From positions 434,001-498,000 of the forward strand of contig JACKQF010000005.1 of assembly GCA_024232965.1 (NCBI GenBank): a stretch of DNA of 64,000 nucleotides, written 5' to 3'. The notes under the pieces were generated by a model, which did no database searches, was not told the DNA's origin, and worked only from the letters and a program-made list of their open reading frames with translations. Position 1 is the stretch's first letter; every line of letters starts with the position of its first letter. Shown here piece after piece: positions 26,822 through 36,022 of this stretch. Both the position numbers and the translations under genes were made by a program. This stretch comes from Verrucomicrobiaceae bacterium (GTDB lineage Bacteria; Verrucomicrobiota; Verrucomicrobiia; Verrucomicrobiales; Verrucomicrobiaceae).

Positions 26822-27619
26822 TCACTTCAGCGGCTTGATGCCGAACTCGCTGGCCACCGGAATGGCCGCCGCGAGGTCATTCACGAGCGGGAAATCCACG
26901 CCCGCCGTCCACTGACGCCGCAGACCTTCGGGCGACTCGTCATGGTAGTAGTTCACGCGGACGCCCGCGTCTTTGAGGAGCTTCACAGCCTCGACCGGCA
27001 CCTCGCCCTTGCCGAGCAACTGGATGAACTGCGCCTTCATGGCGATGGTTTCCTGCGCATAGGCTAGCGAGCTTCCCTGACGCTCCATGTTGCAGATCAG
27101 GATGTCCGGCACCACTGCCCGCGCGGCTTTCGCTGCATCCGCAGTGGCGGCGAGAAAAGCCTGATGCGTGCGCCCAGTCTTGGCGATCACTTTGGCAGTC
27201 GCCTCGCCAACTGCGGCACCGCCTTTGAGGTGGCAGTTGAGCCACACATTCTTCGGAAACACGGCGAGCGCCTCTTCAAACGTCGGTATGCGCGTGCCTG
27301 CGAACCTCGCATTCATTTTACCACCTGCATCGAGCGCCTTGACCTCCGCGAGCGTCAGCTCAGAGACCTTCCCTTTTCCGCTCGTCGTGCGATCCACTGT
27401 GGCATCATGCATCAGCACTAAAAATCCATCTTTCGTGAGCTGCACATCGAACTCGATCATCTGTGCGCCGAGACGAATCGCTTCTTCAAAAGCCGGGATC
27501 GTATTCTCTGGATGCGTGCTCATCGCGCCACGATGCGCGCAAAGCCCACGGGCTGGCATGGCGATGTCGGCGGCGTGAATGGACGCGATGCAGCCGAGGA
27601 AGAGAAGGAGTCGTTTCAT
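26822..27619 (-). CDS. Secreted glycerophosphodiester phosphodiesterase (GDPD family)
   Basis: 265 residues with a signal peptide (MKRLLLFLGCIASIHAA). The active site of the GDPD/PI-PLC TIM barrel is fully recognisable: AHRG (H29, R30), HPENT (E38), EFDVQ (E56, D58) and MHDATVDRTT (H71). It hydrolyses glycerophosphodiesters to glycerol-3-phosphate and alcohol, here presumably in the periplasm, supplying phosphate or carbon. It lies 8 bases after the beta-helix gene and so is probably in the same transcript. Confidence 0.92.
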   Translation of the reverse strand: MKRLLLFLGCIASIHAADIAMPARGLCAHRGAMSTHPENTIPAFEEAIRLGAQMIEFDVQLTKDGFLVLMHDATVDRTTSGKGKVSELTLAEVKALDAGGKMNARFAGTRIPTFEEALAVFPKNVWLNCHLKGGAAVGEATAKVIAKTGRTHQAFLAATADAAKAARAVVPDILICNMERQGSSLAYAQETIAMKAQFIQLLGKGEVPVEAVKLLKDAGVRVNYYHDESPEGLRRQWTAGVDFPLVNDLAAAIPVASEFGIKPLK

Positions 27620-27627
27620 GAGGCAAA

Positions 27628-29022
27628 CTAGGGAACAGTTTCGGTGCCATGCGACAGCTTGTTACCGCTGAATTCAATGTCGCTGCCACCTTCGTTACGA
27701 ATCGACGGCGCAGGCTGGCGGTCGGGACGGCGATCCCGAATCAGGCAGCCAGTGATCAAACTGTCACGCACATTCTTGAGTAGCAGACCTGGGCCATCGC
27801 AATCGACGATCGTGCAGCCCGAGACATTGATATCGGTGCAGTCAAGGATTTGCACTGCCGCTGGCTGACGCAACACGCCATCGATCTGGTTGGCGCTGAA
27901 GACCACATCCTGCGAACCACGAATGACGATGCCGCTATTGGCCTTCGCCGCATCGCTTCGTGCGTAGCGGGGGTTGCGATCAAAGACATTGCCAGTCGCC
28001 GTCACAGCTGTGCAATCCTCGATGATCAGATCGTGCTCAAACCCCAGTGCAATGGAGTTGCCCGTGAGGGTGACATTCCGGGCGCTCTGCAAATGAATGT
28101 TGATCATCACGTCGCTGATCACGTTGTTCGCAATCGTCAGATGCCCCCACTTCACAGGCTCACCGTTGGGCGAACTGAAGCGCTCCTCACCTTTGCCGAT
28201 GAAAAGGATGTTCGCCGAACCGGGCGACTTGCTGTTGTGCTGGAGCGTGCAGCCGATGATCGTCACCTCCGCCGTGGAACCCGCCAACCCGCCGGTCGAA
28301 TCGATCAGCACATTCGCCGAAGGCGGAGCATCCGGTGCCATGTTGCCTTCGATATCGCAGCCATTGATCTGCAGATTCCGCACGCCACCACCACGCGAGA
28401 CGACACCGCCACCCGCATTGTAGCTGATGTGGCAACCCGTGATGTTCGACTGATGCAAATCCACATTGTCATAAAAGACACCAGCTCCCGTGTTGTCGTA
28501 GAGATGGCAATCGCTAATGATCACGTTGCGATTGCGTGTGGTCAGATGAATACCGTGCCGCGCAAGCCGCACCAGAGTGCGAGTGATTGTCAGCTTCATC
28601 GTGCCTGTGGCCTCGATGCCATCTGCCTCGGGATGCCCGCCCACGATCTCGATGCCGTCCACCATCGGCATGCGCTGTTTTTCCCAGATCTCCGGCTTCA
28701 CGCTGTTCGGATCAGCCGTGCCGCCGTGCGTGCCGATGAAATGCAGCGCCGGCCCTCCGCCCTCCATCACCAACCGCGCCACACCATCGCCGCAAATGGA
28801 GGTGAACCCGGTCTTAGCGAGATCGATCACGACCGGCTTGGTGAGCCTATACACGCCGCGAGGCAGACGCACCACCCCCGCGCCGCTATCCACGAGCTTT
28901 TGGATCGCCTCTGTGTCATCAGCTTTGCCGTCGCCAACGACGCCGGCAGGCATGGCGATGGTCTGGGCACGAACCAAGCAGCAAGCAGTAGAACAAAGAA
29001 AAGCGATGGCGAGAAAACGCAT
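27628..29022 (-). CDS. Secreted right-handed beta-helix protein
   Basis: 464 residues from the ATG at 29022, giving a signal peptide (MRFLAIAFLCSTACCLVRAQ); an in-frame ATG at 29040 is less good. The mature protein opens with a Pectate_lyase_3-like motif (GVVGDGKADDTEAIQKLV, VVRLPRGVYRL) and continues with many parallel-beta-helix turns marked by ISDCHLYDN, ITGCHISYN and similar N/C-rich ladders. It is probably a polysaccharide lyase or an epimerase-like binding protein; catalytic residues cannot be assigned. Followed after 8 bases by the glycerophosphodiesterase. Confidence 0.8.
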   Translation of the reverse strand: MRFLAIAFLCSTACCLVRAQTIAMPAGVVGDGKADDTEAIQKLVDSGAGVVRLPRGVYRLTKPVVIDLAKTGFTSICGDGVARLVMEGGGPALHFIGTHGGTADPNSVKPEIWEKQRMPMVDGIEIVGGHPEADGIEATGTMKLTITRTLVRLARHGIHLTTRNRNVIISDCHLYDNTGAGVFYDNVDLHQSNITGCHISYNAGGGVVSRGGGVRNLQINGCDIEGNMAPDAPPSANVLIDSTGGLAGSTAEVTIIGCTLQHNSKSPGSANILFIGKGEERFSSPNGEPVKWGHLTIANNVISDVMINIHLQSARNVTLTGNSIALGFEHDLIIEDCTAVTATGNVFDRNPRYARSDAAKANSGIVIRGSQDVVFSANQIDGVLRQPAAVQILDCTDINVSGCTIVDCDGPGLLLKNVRDSLITGCLIRDRRPDRQPAPSIRNEGGSDIEFSGNKLSHGTETVP

Positions 29023-29144
29023 TCCATACCTACGCCGCACCGCGCCATCCCTTCGCGGAAAAAGCCACCCAGATCCGGCTTACCCTCTTTCTATCACTCG
29101 GGCTTCGATAGCTTCTTCGATCACAATGTGACCTATCATCAAGG

Positions 29145-30596
29145 CTAATGTGACTGGTCCTGATGAAGTTGTTTCGACAACGTCGCGATCAACGACTCGA
29201 ATTCGGCCCTGGCGGCGAGGTTGTCCGCCTCGTGAGGTTCACGCTCGTGATCGTAAAGCTCGCGCGCCACGACCTTGCCGCTCTTTTGATCGATCCACTC
29301 GGTGTAGCGATGCTGATCGGTGCGCAGGCTGCGGCCCATCGCCCCACTGCGAGGGAACTGGCTGCGGGCATCGGCGAACAAGGCTTGCGATGGATCATCC
29401 ATGAGCGCGGCAAAGCTGCGGCCTTCGAGGTGCGCGGGCTTTGGCAGACCGGCGAGGTCACACAGCGTCGGATACAGACCGACCAGCTCCACCAGCGAGC
29501 GGCTGTGGGCATCGCGAGTCTTGGCCGCCGGTGCTCGGACGATGAGCGTGATGCGCGTGGCGACCTCGAAGTTGGTGGCCTTTCCCCAGATGCCCAGATC
29601 GCCGAGGTGAAAGCCGTGATCGCTGACCATCACGACGATCGTGTTATCGCTCAGGCCCAGGCGGTCCAGTTCATCGAGCACACGCCCAACCTGCGCATCC
29701 ACATAGCTCACGCAGGCAAGATAACCATGCAGCAGATGACGCGTCTGCGACTCCGGCAGCGGCCCCTTGGCGGGCATGCCGCGATATTGGCCGCGCAATT
29801 CCCCGGAACCGGAGGAGGCGATCTCCGGCACCGATGGCGACTTCGTGCCCACGGGTGCGAGCGGCAGCTTCGCCGGATCATAGAGGTCAAAGTAGCGCTT
29901 CGGTGCGACGAAGGGCAGATGCGGACGAAGAAAGCCGAGGCCTAGAAAAAACGGTCGATCCTTCACCCGACGAAGCGCTGCGATAGCCTCGTCCGCGAGT
30001 TGACCATCGCCCAGATCGCTGTCTGCCACATCCAAGGACTCCACAGGCAGACCACGACGAATCTTCAGCGGCACGTTTCGAAACGGATCAGGTTTCCCAG
30101 CGGCAGCAGCGTCGCGCTGCATCTTTTCGACCAGTGCCTGACCAGCCTCCGTGCGATATTCGAAAGGGTAATGCGCCGGAAGGAAATGCGGCTCCGACCA
30201 GCACGAAGGTTCCTCCCAACCATTGTGAGCGATTTTGCCGAGTCCGATGCTGTGATAGCCGTGGCTTTTGAAATGCGCGGGCAGGAAAGGCAGGTCGGCG
30301 AGTTGCTTGCGCACATCGCGATTCGTCCAAATATCACGCGTGTCCGGCCGACAACCGCTCAACATGCTAAAGCGCGACGACATGCAAATCGCCTCCTGGC
30401 AGTAGGCCCGCTCAAAAACCACCCCACCCGCCGCGAGCCGATCCAATTGCGGCGTGATGATGTGCTCGACACCATAGCATCCCAGCTCGGGCCGGAGATC
30501 GTCCGCGACGATGAACAGCACATTCGGGCGCTTCTCCGCAGCATCAAACGAACCGTAAGCGAAACAAAGCAGGAGAAAGAGCAAACGTGAGAACAT
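29145..30596 (-). CDS. Sulfatase, iduronate-2-sulfatase-like, with CxSxR motif
   Basis: 483 residues from the ATG at 30596 with a signal peptide (MFSRLLFLLLCFAYGSFDAA). Diagnostic blocks are FIVADDLRPELGCYG, the formylglycine site C71-M-S73-S-R75 in EAICMSSRFSMLSGC, GFLRPHLPFVAPKRYFD and VSDHGFHLGDLG. It is clearly a paralogue of the sulfatase at 13586. The proline of CxPxR is serine here. It lies 17 bases after the DUF1080-like gene and is likely co-transcribed with it. Confidence 0.88.
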   Translation of the reverse strand: MFSRLLFLLLCFAYGSFDAAEKRPNVLFIVADDLRPELGCYGVEHIITPQLDRLAAGGVVFERAYCQEAICMSSRFSMLSGCRPDTRDIWTNRDVRKQLADLPFLPAHFKSHGYHSIGLGKIAHNGWEEPSCWSEPHFLPAHYPFEYRTEAGQALVEKMQRDAAAAGKPDPFRNVPLKIRRGLPVESLDVADSDLGDGQLADEAIAALRRVKDRPFFLGLGFLRPHLPFVAPKRYFDLYDPAKLPLAPVGTKSPSVPEIASSGSGELRGQYRGMPAKGPLPESQTRHLLHGYLACVSYVDAQVGRVLDELDRLGLSDNTIVVMVSDHGFHLGDLGIWGKATNFEVATRITLIVRAPAAKTRDAHSRSLVELVGLYPTLCDLAGLPKPAHLEGRSFAALMDDPSQALFADARSQFPRSGAMGRSLRTDQHRYTEWIDQKSGKVVARELYDHEREPHEADNLAARAEFESLIATLSKQLHQDQSH

Positions 30597-30613
30597 GGTG
30601 TTTTTGGATCCGT

Positions 30614-31372
30614 TTACGGCTTCGCGGCTGCAGTGAGTGTGGCCTTGTTCTCCGCCCACTTTGGATTCGGCAGCGCTTCCCAGATGCGCAGATGGCGGAA
30701 GCTCGCCTCCGTGCCAGCGCCGAGCATGATGCTGCGCTTGTCGCTGCCGATGAGCGGATTGCTCAAGGTCGTGCTCTTGCCATCCAGCGTGGCCACCACT
30801 TCATCACCATGGATCTCCATCACGACGGTGTGCCATTCGTTGAGCTTGATCGGCGTCAGCACGCGACTCACCGACCCCTTGTCGCGCTGCTTCGTCGTGG
30901 GATTGATTTTGGCCGCATCATACGGCGTCAAAAACATGCCACCCGTCCCGACGCTCAGCGACACCACATAGTCCTTGGCATCCGTCGCCTTCAAAAAGAG
31001 CGACCGATACTTGCGCCCTTCGTCCGGCACATCATTCAGCCGCACCTCGCACTGGATGATGGCATCCTTGTATTGAATGCCAAACGACGCCGTTCCAGGA
31101 TGATTCGCCCCTCGTGTCTCCACGCCACGAAACTCTCCGTTTGCGACCTCCCACCGCCCCGACTTCCCACCCGTGGCAGCACTGTTGTATCGCCACCCAT
31201 TAAAGCCACTGGCAAACCCCACCGGCTTCCCCGTGAACGGCGCAGGAGCCGCCAAGAAGTCCTCGCTCATCAGCAACTTCCCCCGCGTGGTCATCAGAGT
31301 CTGAGGCACCTCATCCGCAGCCAATACGGCAGAACTGGCGAGCAAGAGAAAGGAGAGTGCGATGGACTTCAT
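30614..31372 (-). CDS. Secreted DUF1080/LamG-like beta-sandwich protein
   Basis: 252 residues from the ATG at 31372 with a signal peptide (MKSIALSFLLLASSAVLAA); longer in-frame starts upstream lack support. The body is a concanavalin-A-like beta sandwich resembling DUF1080 (3-keto-disaccharide hydrolase family): WEVANGEFRGVET, IIQCEVRLNDVPDEG, LNEWHTVVMEIHGDEVVATLDG and FRHLRIWEALPN. It is the first gene of a two-gene operon with a sulfatase and may bind or cleave the desulfated sugar. Activity unproven. Confidence 0.7.
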   Translation of the reverse strand: MKSIALSFLLLASSAVLAADEVPQTLMTTRGKLLMSEDFLAAPAPFTGKPVGFASGFNGWRYNSAATGGKSGRWEVANGEFRGVETRGANHPGTASFGIQYKDAIIQCEVRLNDVPDEGRKYRSLFLKATDAKDYVVSLSVGTGGMFLTPYDAAKINPTTKQRDKGSVSRVLTPIKLNEWHTVVMEIHGDEVVATLDGKSTTLSNPLIGSDKRSIMLGAGTEASFRHLRIWEALPNPKWAENKATLTAAAKP

Positions 31373-31501
31373 GAGAGAGAGAACATACGTCGGAAGGCGA
31401 ATGGCTATTGTGAGGACTTTGAGCAAACAAGGTTCCTTCGACACACCCACCGCGAAGCCGCCTTCTCAATGGCTTGATTTCGGGGAGAAACACTGAACCG
31501 C

Positions 31502-34255
31502 TTATGGCCCGAGGCGGCCCTGGATCTCTCGAGTGTCGAGGACTTCGCCGCGTAGATTCTTGAACTGGATCTTCATCGTTGGTGCATCTTTGGTCAGCGT
31601 GAGGAGGACGTAGTTGTCTTCACGGGTGACGAAGGCGGACTTGGGATCTTTGTAGAGGTCGCCATCGCCTTTGAGGCAGGTGTTAAAATACGGGAATCCA
31701 TCGACCTCGGCGCGTTCGCCAAAGTAGCCGAAGCCGGTGATGACGGCACTGGACTGCCGGAACAGCGGCAGCCAGGCCCCTTTGTCGTAGCCACGCATCA
31801 TGGCGTTCTGCTCGTTGTTGAGTGTGATGACAAAAGACGCGTCGGTTTTTGCAACCTCCCTCGCATACCACTGGTGCTGTGGGGAATCGCCTGTGACGGG
31901 ATGATTGGTCTGCCAGGTGGTGCCCTGGTCTTTGACGTGGCTGGCATCGAGCGCCAGGAAACGCAGACCAAAGGCGGGGATGTCAAAACGCCACTTCCAG
32001 CCCTCATCCGGTAGCGGAAAAAACTCGCGGTAGGCGGTGGCCTCGACGTCATAGACGGGATGCAGTGGTGGCTTCGGACCTCGGGGAGTGAGTTCACGAT
32101 CATGATTGCCGAGGATCGGCATGAAGGGTGTGCTGCGAAAGAGTTCCGGCGCGGAGTCAATCAGCGCGCTGAAGGCCTTGGTGCCTTCGATGCCTTTTTC
32201 GTGAAGGCTGGCGACATTGTCCCCGCATGTCAGGACGAGGTGCGGATCCTCCTTCAGCAGCAGGGTGAGATCGCGATCACGAGCATAACCCCGGTCAGCA
32301 AAGATGACGGCGCGCAGTTCGCCGTCGGAATAGCTCTTGAAGGAATGCACGGACGAAACCTCCTCGCCACTGCGCACTCGGTAATGATGCACCGCAGCGA
32401 TTGGATCAAGCGCGATCTCCACATGATGAAGGGTGACCGGCGCGTCGGCGACAGTCTCTTTGCCCAATGCTGAAGTCGTGCCGTATTCAACCTTGGAGGG
32501 ACCAGGTAGAGCGGTCTCCCAGTTGATGGTGATGCGCCTGACGTCATTGCTCGAGTGAGTGAGCCAGATGCGCTCAATGGGTGCGCTGCCCGGCATCATC
32601 TTCCCGATCACGCCCATGAGCACCTTGGCGCTGGGCTCGTCGAGTTCGGGTTCCGCAGGCGAGGCTACAGGGCGGTCCTTTTGCATGAGGTGTGGGGTCA
32701 CCGCATAGATTGGCAGCAGTGCGAGTTTGTGATCGGCAGTGCAAGCTCCGACAAGGTATTTCGCGCCTTCGGATTCGAGGGTGATCAGCGGTTCCAGGTC
32801 GCTGCTGGTTTGGGGTTCGATTCGCCAAGCGCAGAGCGGCCTTTGCCAACCAGCGGGCGTCTCGGGCGTGTTGAGAATTTGCCATGAGGGATTGCCGGGG
32901 AGGTGCGCGATGAGCTTTGAGCCTACGAAGCGCTTTCCTGGCACAGGTAGCGTGGTTTTCTCCGTGCGCTTCAATGCTGAGGTGAAGGAGGCAAAGGTCT
33001 TGCGAGGCAAGGTGCCGTTGCCCATGATCCAGAGCACGCGTCCACCACGCGTCACGTAGTCGGACAGAGCCGAGTCGAGCACGTCTGTCTTCATCCAGTG
33101 GTAGTTGTTGAACGAGGTGGCAACGATGACCATAAGCGCCACCTGTTTGGGCGAGGGCATACCTTCCTCCAGCAACCGCCGCACATCGAAGGTGGCATGC
33201 GGACGATTGAGCTTTTGCAGAGTGCGCACCGTGGCTGCGCTTTGCACGCGACTGGAGAAGCCGAGCATGGCGTCGTTCATATCCCAGGTGGGCTCCAGCA
33301 CGACGCCGATGACGTCTTTATCCGCAGGTTGAAGGTCGCGCAGGATGGGAGCAAAGAGCGCGTCCTCATCGAGACGCCGCTCGCGCATGAGCGTCTCAAT
33401 GGCGGCCTTCGCTGCAGTATCGGTGGCGGGGGTTCGTTCGATGACTGTGTCTGTCTTTGCCAACCGCATCGCCACCTCCACATCACGCAGGGTGCGGACC
33501 ACAGCCCAGGCACCGAGTTCGCCAATCGTCTGCCAGAGCAACTCCCGCCCATTTAAGTCCTGCGCATCGATCCACGCTGCGGCCCCCTGCAGCACCTTCA
33601 CGCCGCGTGGACTGCAGAAGCGTGCGCCTTCGTGACCGTAGAGCATGATTTCGTGAACCTGCTGCAGGCCATCGCGACCGTCATCGTGCAGCATGAGGCG
33701 GTCGATGGCCGACGCAAAGGCCTCCGCGCCGCCTGCGGTGTCGTGCGCGGAACCCGCGAGATCGAGCAACGGTGCCACGCGTGACATATCGGCGTCGTGA
33801 GGCAGCTTCACCTTCCACGGTCCCCATCCGTAAGTGGCGGAGTGGACAATGGGATCGTGATTGCAGGCGGCCATGTCTGCGATGACGTGCGAGTGCGAGG
33901 CAATCCAGTGCGCGATGTGTGCAGCGTCGTCTTCGCGAAAGGCAGCCACCAGCATCGCAAAACTGGCCACTCGACCATAGTCGTGATGCAAATCGTAGCG
34001 CACTTTCAGCCCCGCCTTTTGCAGCGCTGCGACGGCTGCCTCGCCAACTTCCCCGGGCAAAAACGGCTGGAAACTGTCAGGGTAATGGCTGTCCTCATGA
34101 ATCGCTTCCTTCACGATCTCCGGCGTAAACTTCGCCAGCACCTCCTCCGGCAAGCGTTCCAACACGGCACGCATCACATCGTCATGCCCGGCTCCCCATG
34201 CGGCAGCAAGACGTGGCAAAAGGAGGATGAAGAGCAGTGCGAAGCGGCTGAGCAT
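31502..34255 (-). CDS. Exported phospholipase C/S1-P1-nuclease-like and metallophosphoesterase-like fusion
   Basis: 917 residues from the ATG at 34255 with a signal peptide (MLSRFALLFILLLPRLAAA). Predicted cleavage would leave W20 at the mature N-terminus (WGAGHDDV), the zinc-ligand arrangement of zinc-dependent phospholipase C and S1/P1 nucleases; more ligands are likely in HIAHWIASHSHVIADMAACN. The middle (about 330-520) has a glutaminase/trimerisation-like Rossmann segment (YVTRGGRVLWIMGNG). The C-terminal half resembles purple acid phosphatases: an FN3-like domain (LTHSSNDVRRITINWE) and then CGDN and LGNHD. The usual first-ligand and final GHxH motifs are absent (FADRG; GFGYFGE). The substrate may be a phospholipid or nucleic acid; unproven. 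Divergent from the dsrE operon. Confidence 0.65.
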   Translation of the reverse strand: MLSRFALLFILLLPRLAAAWGAGHDDVMRAVLERLPEEVLAKFTPEIVKEAIHEDSHYPDSFQPFLPGEVGEAAVAALQKAGLKVRYDLHHDYGRVASFAMLVAAFREDDAAHIAHWIASHSHVIADMAACNHDPIVHSATYGWGPWKVKLPHDADMSRVAPLLDLAGSAHDTAGGAEAFASAIDRLMLHDDGRDGLQQVHEIMLYGHEGARFCSPRGVKVLQGAAAWIDAQDLNGRELLWQTIGELGAWAVVRTLRDVEVAMRLAKTDTVIERTPATDTAAKAAIETLMRERRLDEDALFAPILRDLQPADKDVIGVVLEPTWDMNDAMLGFSSRVQSAATVRTLQKLNRPHATFDVRRLLEEGMPSPKQVALMVIVATSFNNYHWMKTDVLDSALSDYVTRGGRVLWIMGNGTLPRKTFASFTSALKRTEKTTLPVPGKRFVGSKLIAHLPGNPSWQILNTPETPAGWQRPLCAWRIEPQTSSDLEPLITLESEGAKYLVGACTADHKLALLPIYAVTPHLMQKDRPVASPAEPELDEPSAKVLMGVIGKMMPGSAPIERIWLTHSSNDVRRITINWETALPGPSKVEYGTTSALGKETVADAPVTLHHVEIALDPIAAVHHYRVRSGEEVSSVHSFKSYSDGELRAVIFADRGYARDRDLTLLLKEDPHLVLTCGDNVASLHEKGIEGTKAFSALIDSAPELFRSTPFMPILGNHDRELTPRGPKPPLHPVYDVEATAYREFFPLPDEGWKWRFDIPAFGLRFLALDASHVKDQGTTWQTNHPVTGDSPQHQWYAREVAKTDASFVITLNNEQNAMMRGYDKGAWLPLFRQSSAVITGFGYFGERAEVDGFPYFNTCLKGDGDLYKDPKSAFVTREDNYVLLTLTKDAPTMKIQFKNLRGEVLDTREIQGRLGP

Positions 34256-34400
34256 GAGAAAAGGGAATGACGCGCAGTGTAGGATCACTGCAGACACATC
34301 CGCAAGCACTGAGGACAACTCATGGAAAGAACCCAACAGGTTGGCCGTTCTTATATCTCGCATAACCATACACTCATATAGTATTGAAACCACTCCACCA
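34256..34400. promoter_or_regulatory. Divergent promoter region
   Basis: 145 bases separate the start of the phospholipase-like fusion gene (minus) from the DsrE gene (plus). The DsrE side (about 34345-34390) is distinctly AT-rich (TTATATCTCGCATAACCA and CTCATATAGTATTG) and is the likely promoter of the sulfur operon. No confident operator could be drawn. Confidence 0.35.
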
Positions 34401-34892
34401 ATGAAACACTTCTATTTTCCCCTGATCCTTTTTGCATTCAGCGCCTGCACCGCATCTGGTGCGGAGCCTGAAGTCATCCCCATCCAGGTGCGCGAAAATC
34501 TGCGCATCGTCTATCAGGTCACGGATGATGCAGCGCATGATGGAGTGAACAAAGGGCTCTTTTACGCGCGGAAACTCATCAATACCTATCAGACGCATGG
34601 CATCAATGCGAAGGAGGTGCATCTCCATCTAGTCTATCACGGCACAGGAATCGCCGCCGTGGTCAATGACGAGGCGCGCAAGCGGCTAGGCACCGAGGAC
34701 ACAAATCCTAATGCCGCTATCCTGGCGGAACTGATCGAGCGCGGCGTGCAGGTGGAGCTTTGCGAGAACACGATGCAATCCAAAGGCGTAAAGCCTTCAG
34801 AGCTGATGCCAGGAGTGAAGTTGGTCGTCGGGGCCTACCCGCGATTGATCGACCTCCAACTGCAAGGCTACGCCTACATCAAATTTGAGTAA
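34401..34892 (+). CDS. Exported DsrE-family sulfur-carrier-like protein
   Basis: 163 residues from the ATG at 34401, which begins a signal peptide (MKHFYFPLILFAFSACTASG); the SAC context could also be an atypical lipobox. The DsrE/TusD-like fold is suggested by LRIVYQVTDDA near the start, a repeated helix-strand pattern, and the conserved cysteine C121 in VELCENTMQSKGV, where sulfane sulfur would bind. Exported DsrE proteins often accompany YeeE/YedE transporters. First gene of a three-gene operon; 18 bases to the next. Confidence 0.8.
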   Translation: MKHFYFPLILFAFSACTASGAEPEVIPIQVRENLRIVYQVTDDAAHDGVNKGLFYARKLINTYQTHGINAKEVHLHLVYHGTGIAAVVNDEARKRLGTEDTNPNAAILAELIERGVQVELCENTMQSKGVKPSELMPGVKLVVGAYPRLIDLQLQGYAYIKFE

Positions 34893-34910
34893 CCCAAACC
34901 CACACACCTC

Positions 34911-35432
34911 ATGAATAAATATCGTTGGAATCCATATCTCGTCGGCGCCCTCATCGGGGTGCTGAGCATAGTGACCTTTGCTCTGGCAGACAAACCCATC
35001 GGCATGTCCACCGGCGTCGCCCAGGCGTCCGGTGCCTGCGCGATGCCGATACTCGGCACCGATGCAGTGGCTGCGAACGCCTACTGGAGCAAGAAGGCCG
35101 TGCCCAAGTGGGACTATGGCTCGCTCTTTGTGGCAGGAACCTTTCTCGGGGCGTTGATCAGCGCTCTCGTCAGCAAGAGCTTCCGCTTTGAACTCGTGCC
35201 GGAAGTCTGGCGCAGACAAGTGGGTCCGTCGGTGGCAAAGCGAATGATCGCAGCATTCATCGGCGGCGCGGTGCTGCTGTATGGCGCGCGACTGGCGGAT
35301 GGATGCACCAGCGGGCATGGCATCAGCGGCACGATGCAATTGGCCGTCAGCGGCTGGACCTTTTTCCTTGTGATGTTCGCCACCGGAGTCCTGACGACCC
35401 GGTTGCTCTATCGTTCCACCTCCAATAACTGA
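34911..35432 (+). CDS. YeeE/YedE-type sulfur transporter, first half-protein
   Basis: 173 residues with about four to five hydrophobic segments. The signature DGCTSGHGISG (C132) is typical of the YeeE/YedE/TsuA family, which passes thiosulfate or sulfide-level sulfur across the inner membrane through conserved cysteines; another Gly/Cys motif, SGACAMPILG (C43), is near the N-terminus. In many bacteria the transporter is one longer chain; here it is split into two genes 5 bases apart. The companion DsrE-like protein probably supplies or receives sulfur. Confidence 0.87.
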   Translation: MNKYRWNPYLVGALIGVLSIVTFALADKPIGMSTGVAQASGACAMPILGTDAVAANAYWSKKAVPKWDYGSLFVAGTFLGALISALVSKSFRFELVPEVWRRQVGPSVAKRMIAAFIGGAVLLYGARLADGCTSGHGISGTMQLAVSGWTFFLVMFATGVLTTRLLYRSTSNN

Positions 35433-35437
35433 TTTTT

Positions 35438-36010
35438 ATGACTCCAATTCTTGCTTTTATTTCCGGCGATACCCTGCTGTGGGCGGGGCTGTTCTTTGGC
35501 ATCGTGTTTGGCGTGCTGCTACATCGCGGTGGCGTCACCGATTTTAATGTGATCGTGCGACAGTTTCAGTTCCGTGATTTCACAGTGCTGAAGGTGATGT
35601 TTACCGCCATCGTCGTGGGCGGCGTCGGTGTCTTCATCCTGCAAGGCCAAGAACTGGCCAATCTGCACATCAAGCCCGCTAACATGCTGGCCGTAATTGT
35701 CGGCGCAGGCTTGTTTGGCATTGGCATGGCCGTGTATGGTTACTGCCCCGGCACCGGAGTGGCTGCCATTGCGACCGGCAGGATGGATGCGCTGGTAGGA
35801 CTGGCAGGGATGATCGCGGGCGGTGTGGCCTATGCGCTGAGTTACGACTGGATCGCCGCCAACGTGCTGCCCGTCGCCGATCTGGGCAAAAAGCGCCTGC
35901 CTGAGCTGGCATCGCTCCCAGAGTGGGTCTGGTATGTGGCCCTGGTGCTGCTGGCAGCAGTCGTCTTCCGCGTGGTCTCAAAGGTGGAGGCAAAGGCTTC
36001 CACGCACTGA
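35438..36010 (+). CDS. YeeE/YedE-type sulfur transporter, second half-protein
   Basis: 190 residues with five to six hydrophobic segments and the family signature VYGYCPGTGVAA (C103), complementing the GCxSGHG half encoded upstream. LLHRGGVTDFNVIVRQF is also typical of the second YeeE half. Together with the upstream gene it should form one inner-membrane pore for thiosulfate or a related sulfur species. The gene is the last of the dsrE-yeeE-yeeE operon and converges with the propeller-DUF1080 gene 12 bases away. Confidence 0.87.
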   Translation: MTPILAFISGDTLLWAGLFFGIVFGVLLHRGGVTDFNVIVRQFQFRDFTVLKVMFTAIVVGGVGVFILQGQELANLHIKPANMLAVIVGAGLFGIGMAVYGYCPGTGVAAIATGRMDALVGLAGMIAGGVAYALSYDWIAANVLPVADLGKKRLPELASLPEWVWYVALVLLAAVVFRVVSKVEAKASTH

Positions 36011-36022
36011 GACTGGGTGGCG

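Noticed and set aside
34256..34400. Possible BigR/ArsR-type operator before the dsrE gene.
   Set aside because: The AT-rich stretch has no clear palindrome matching a known operator.
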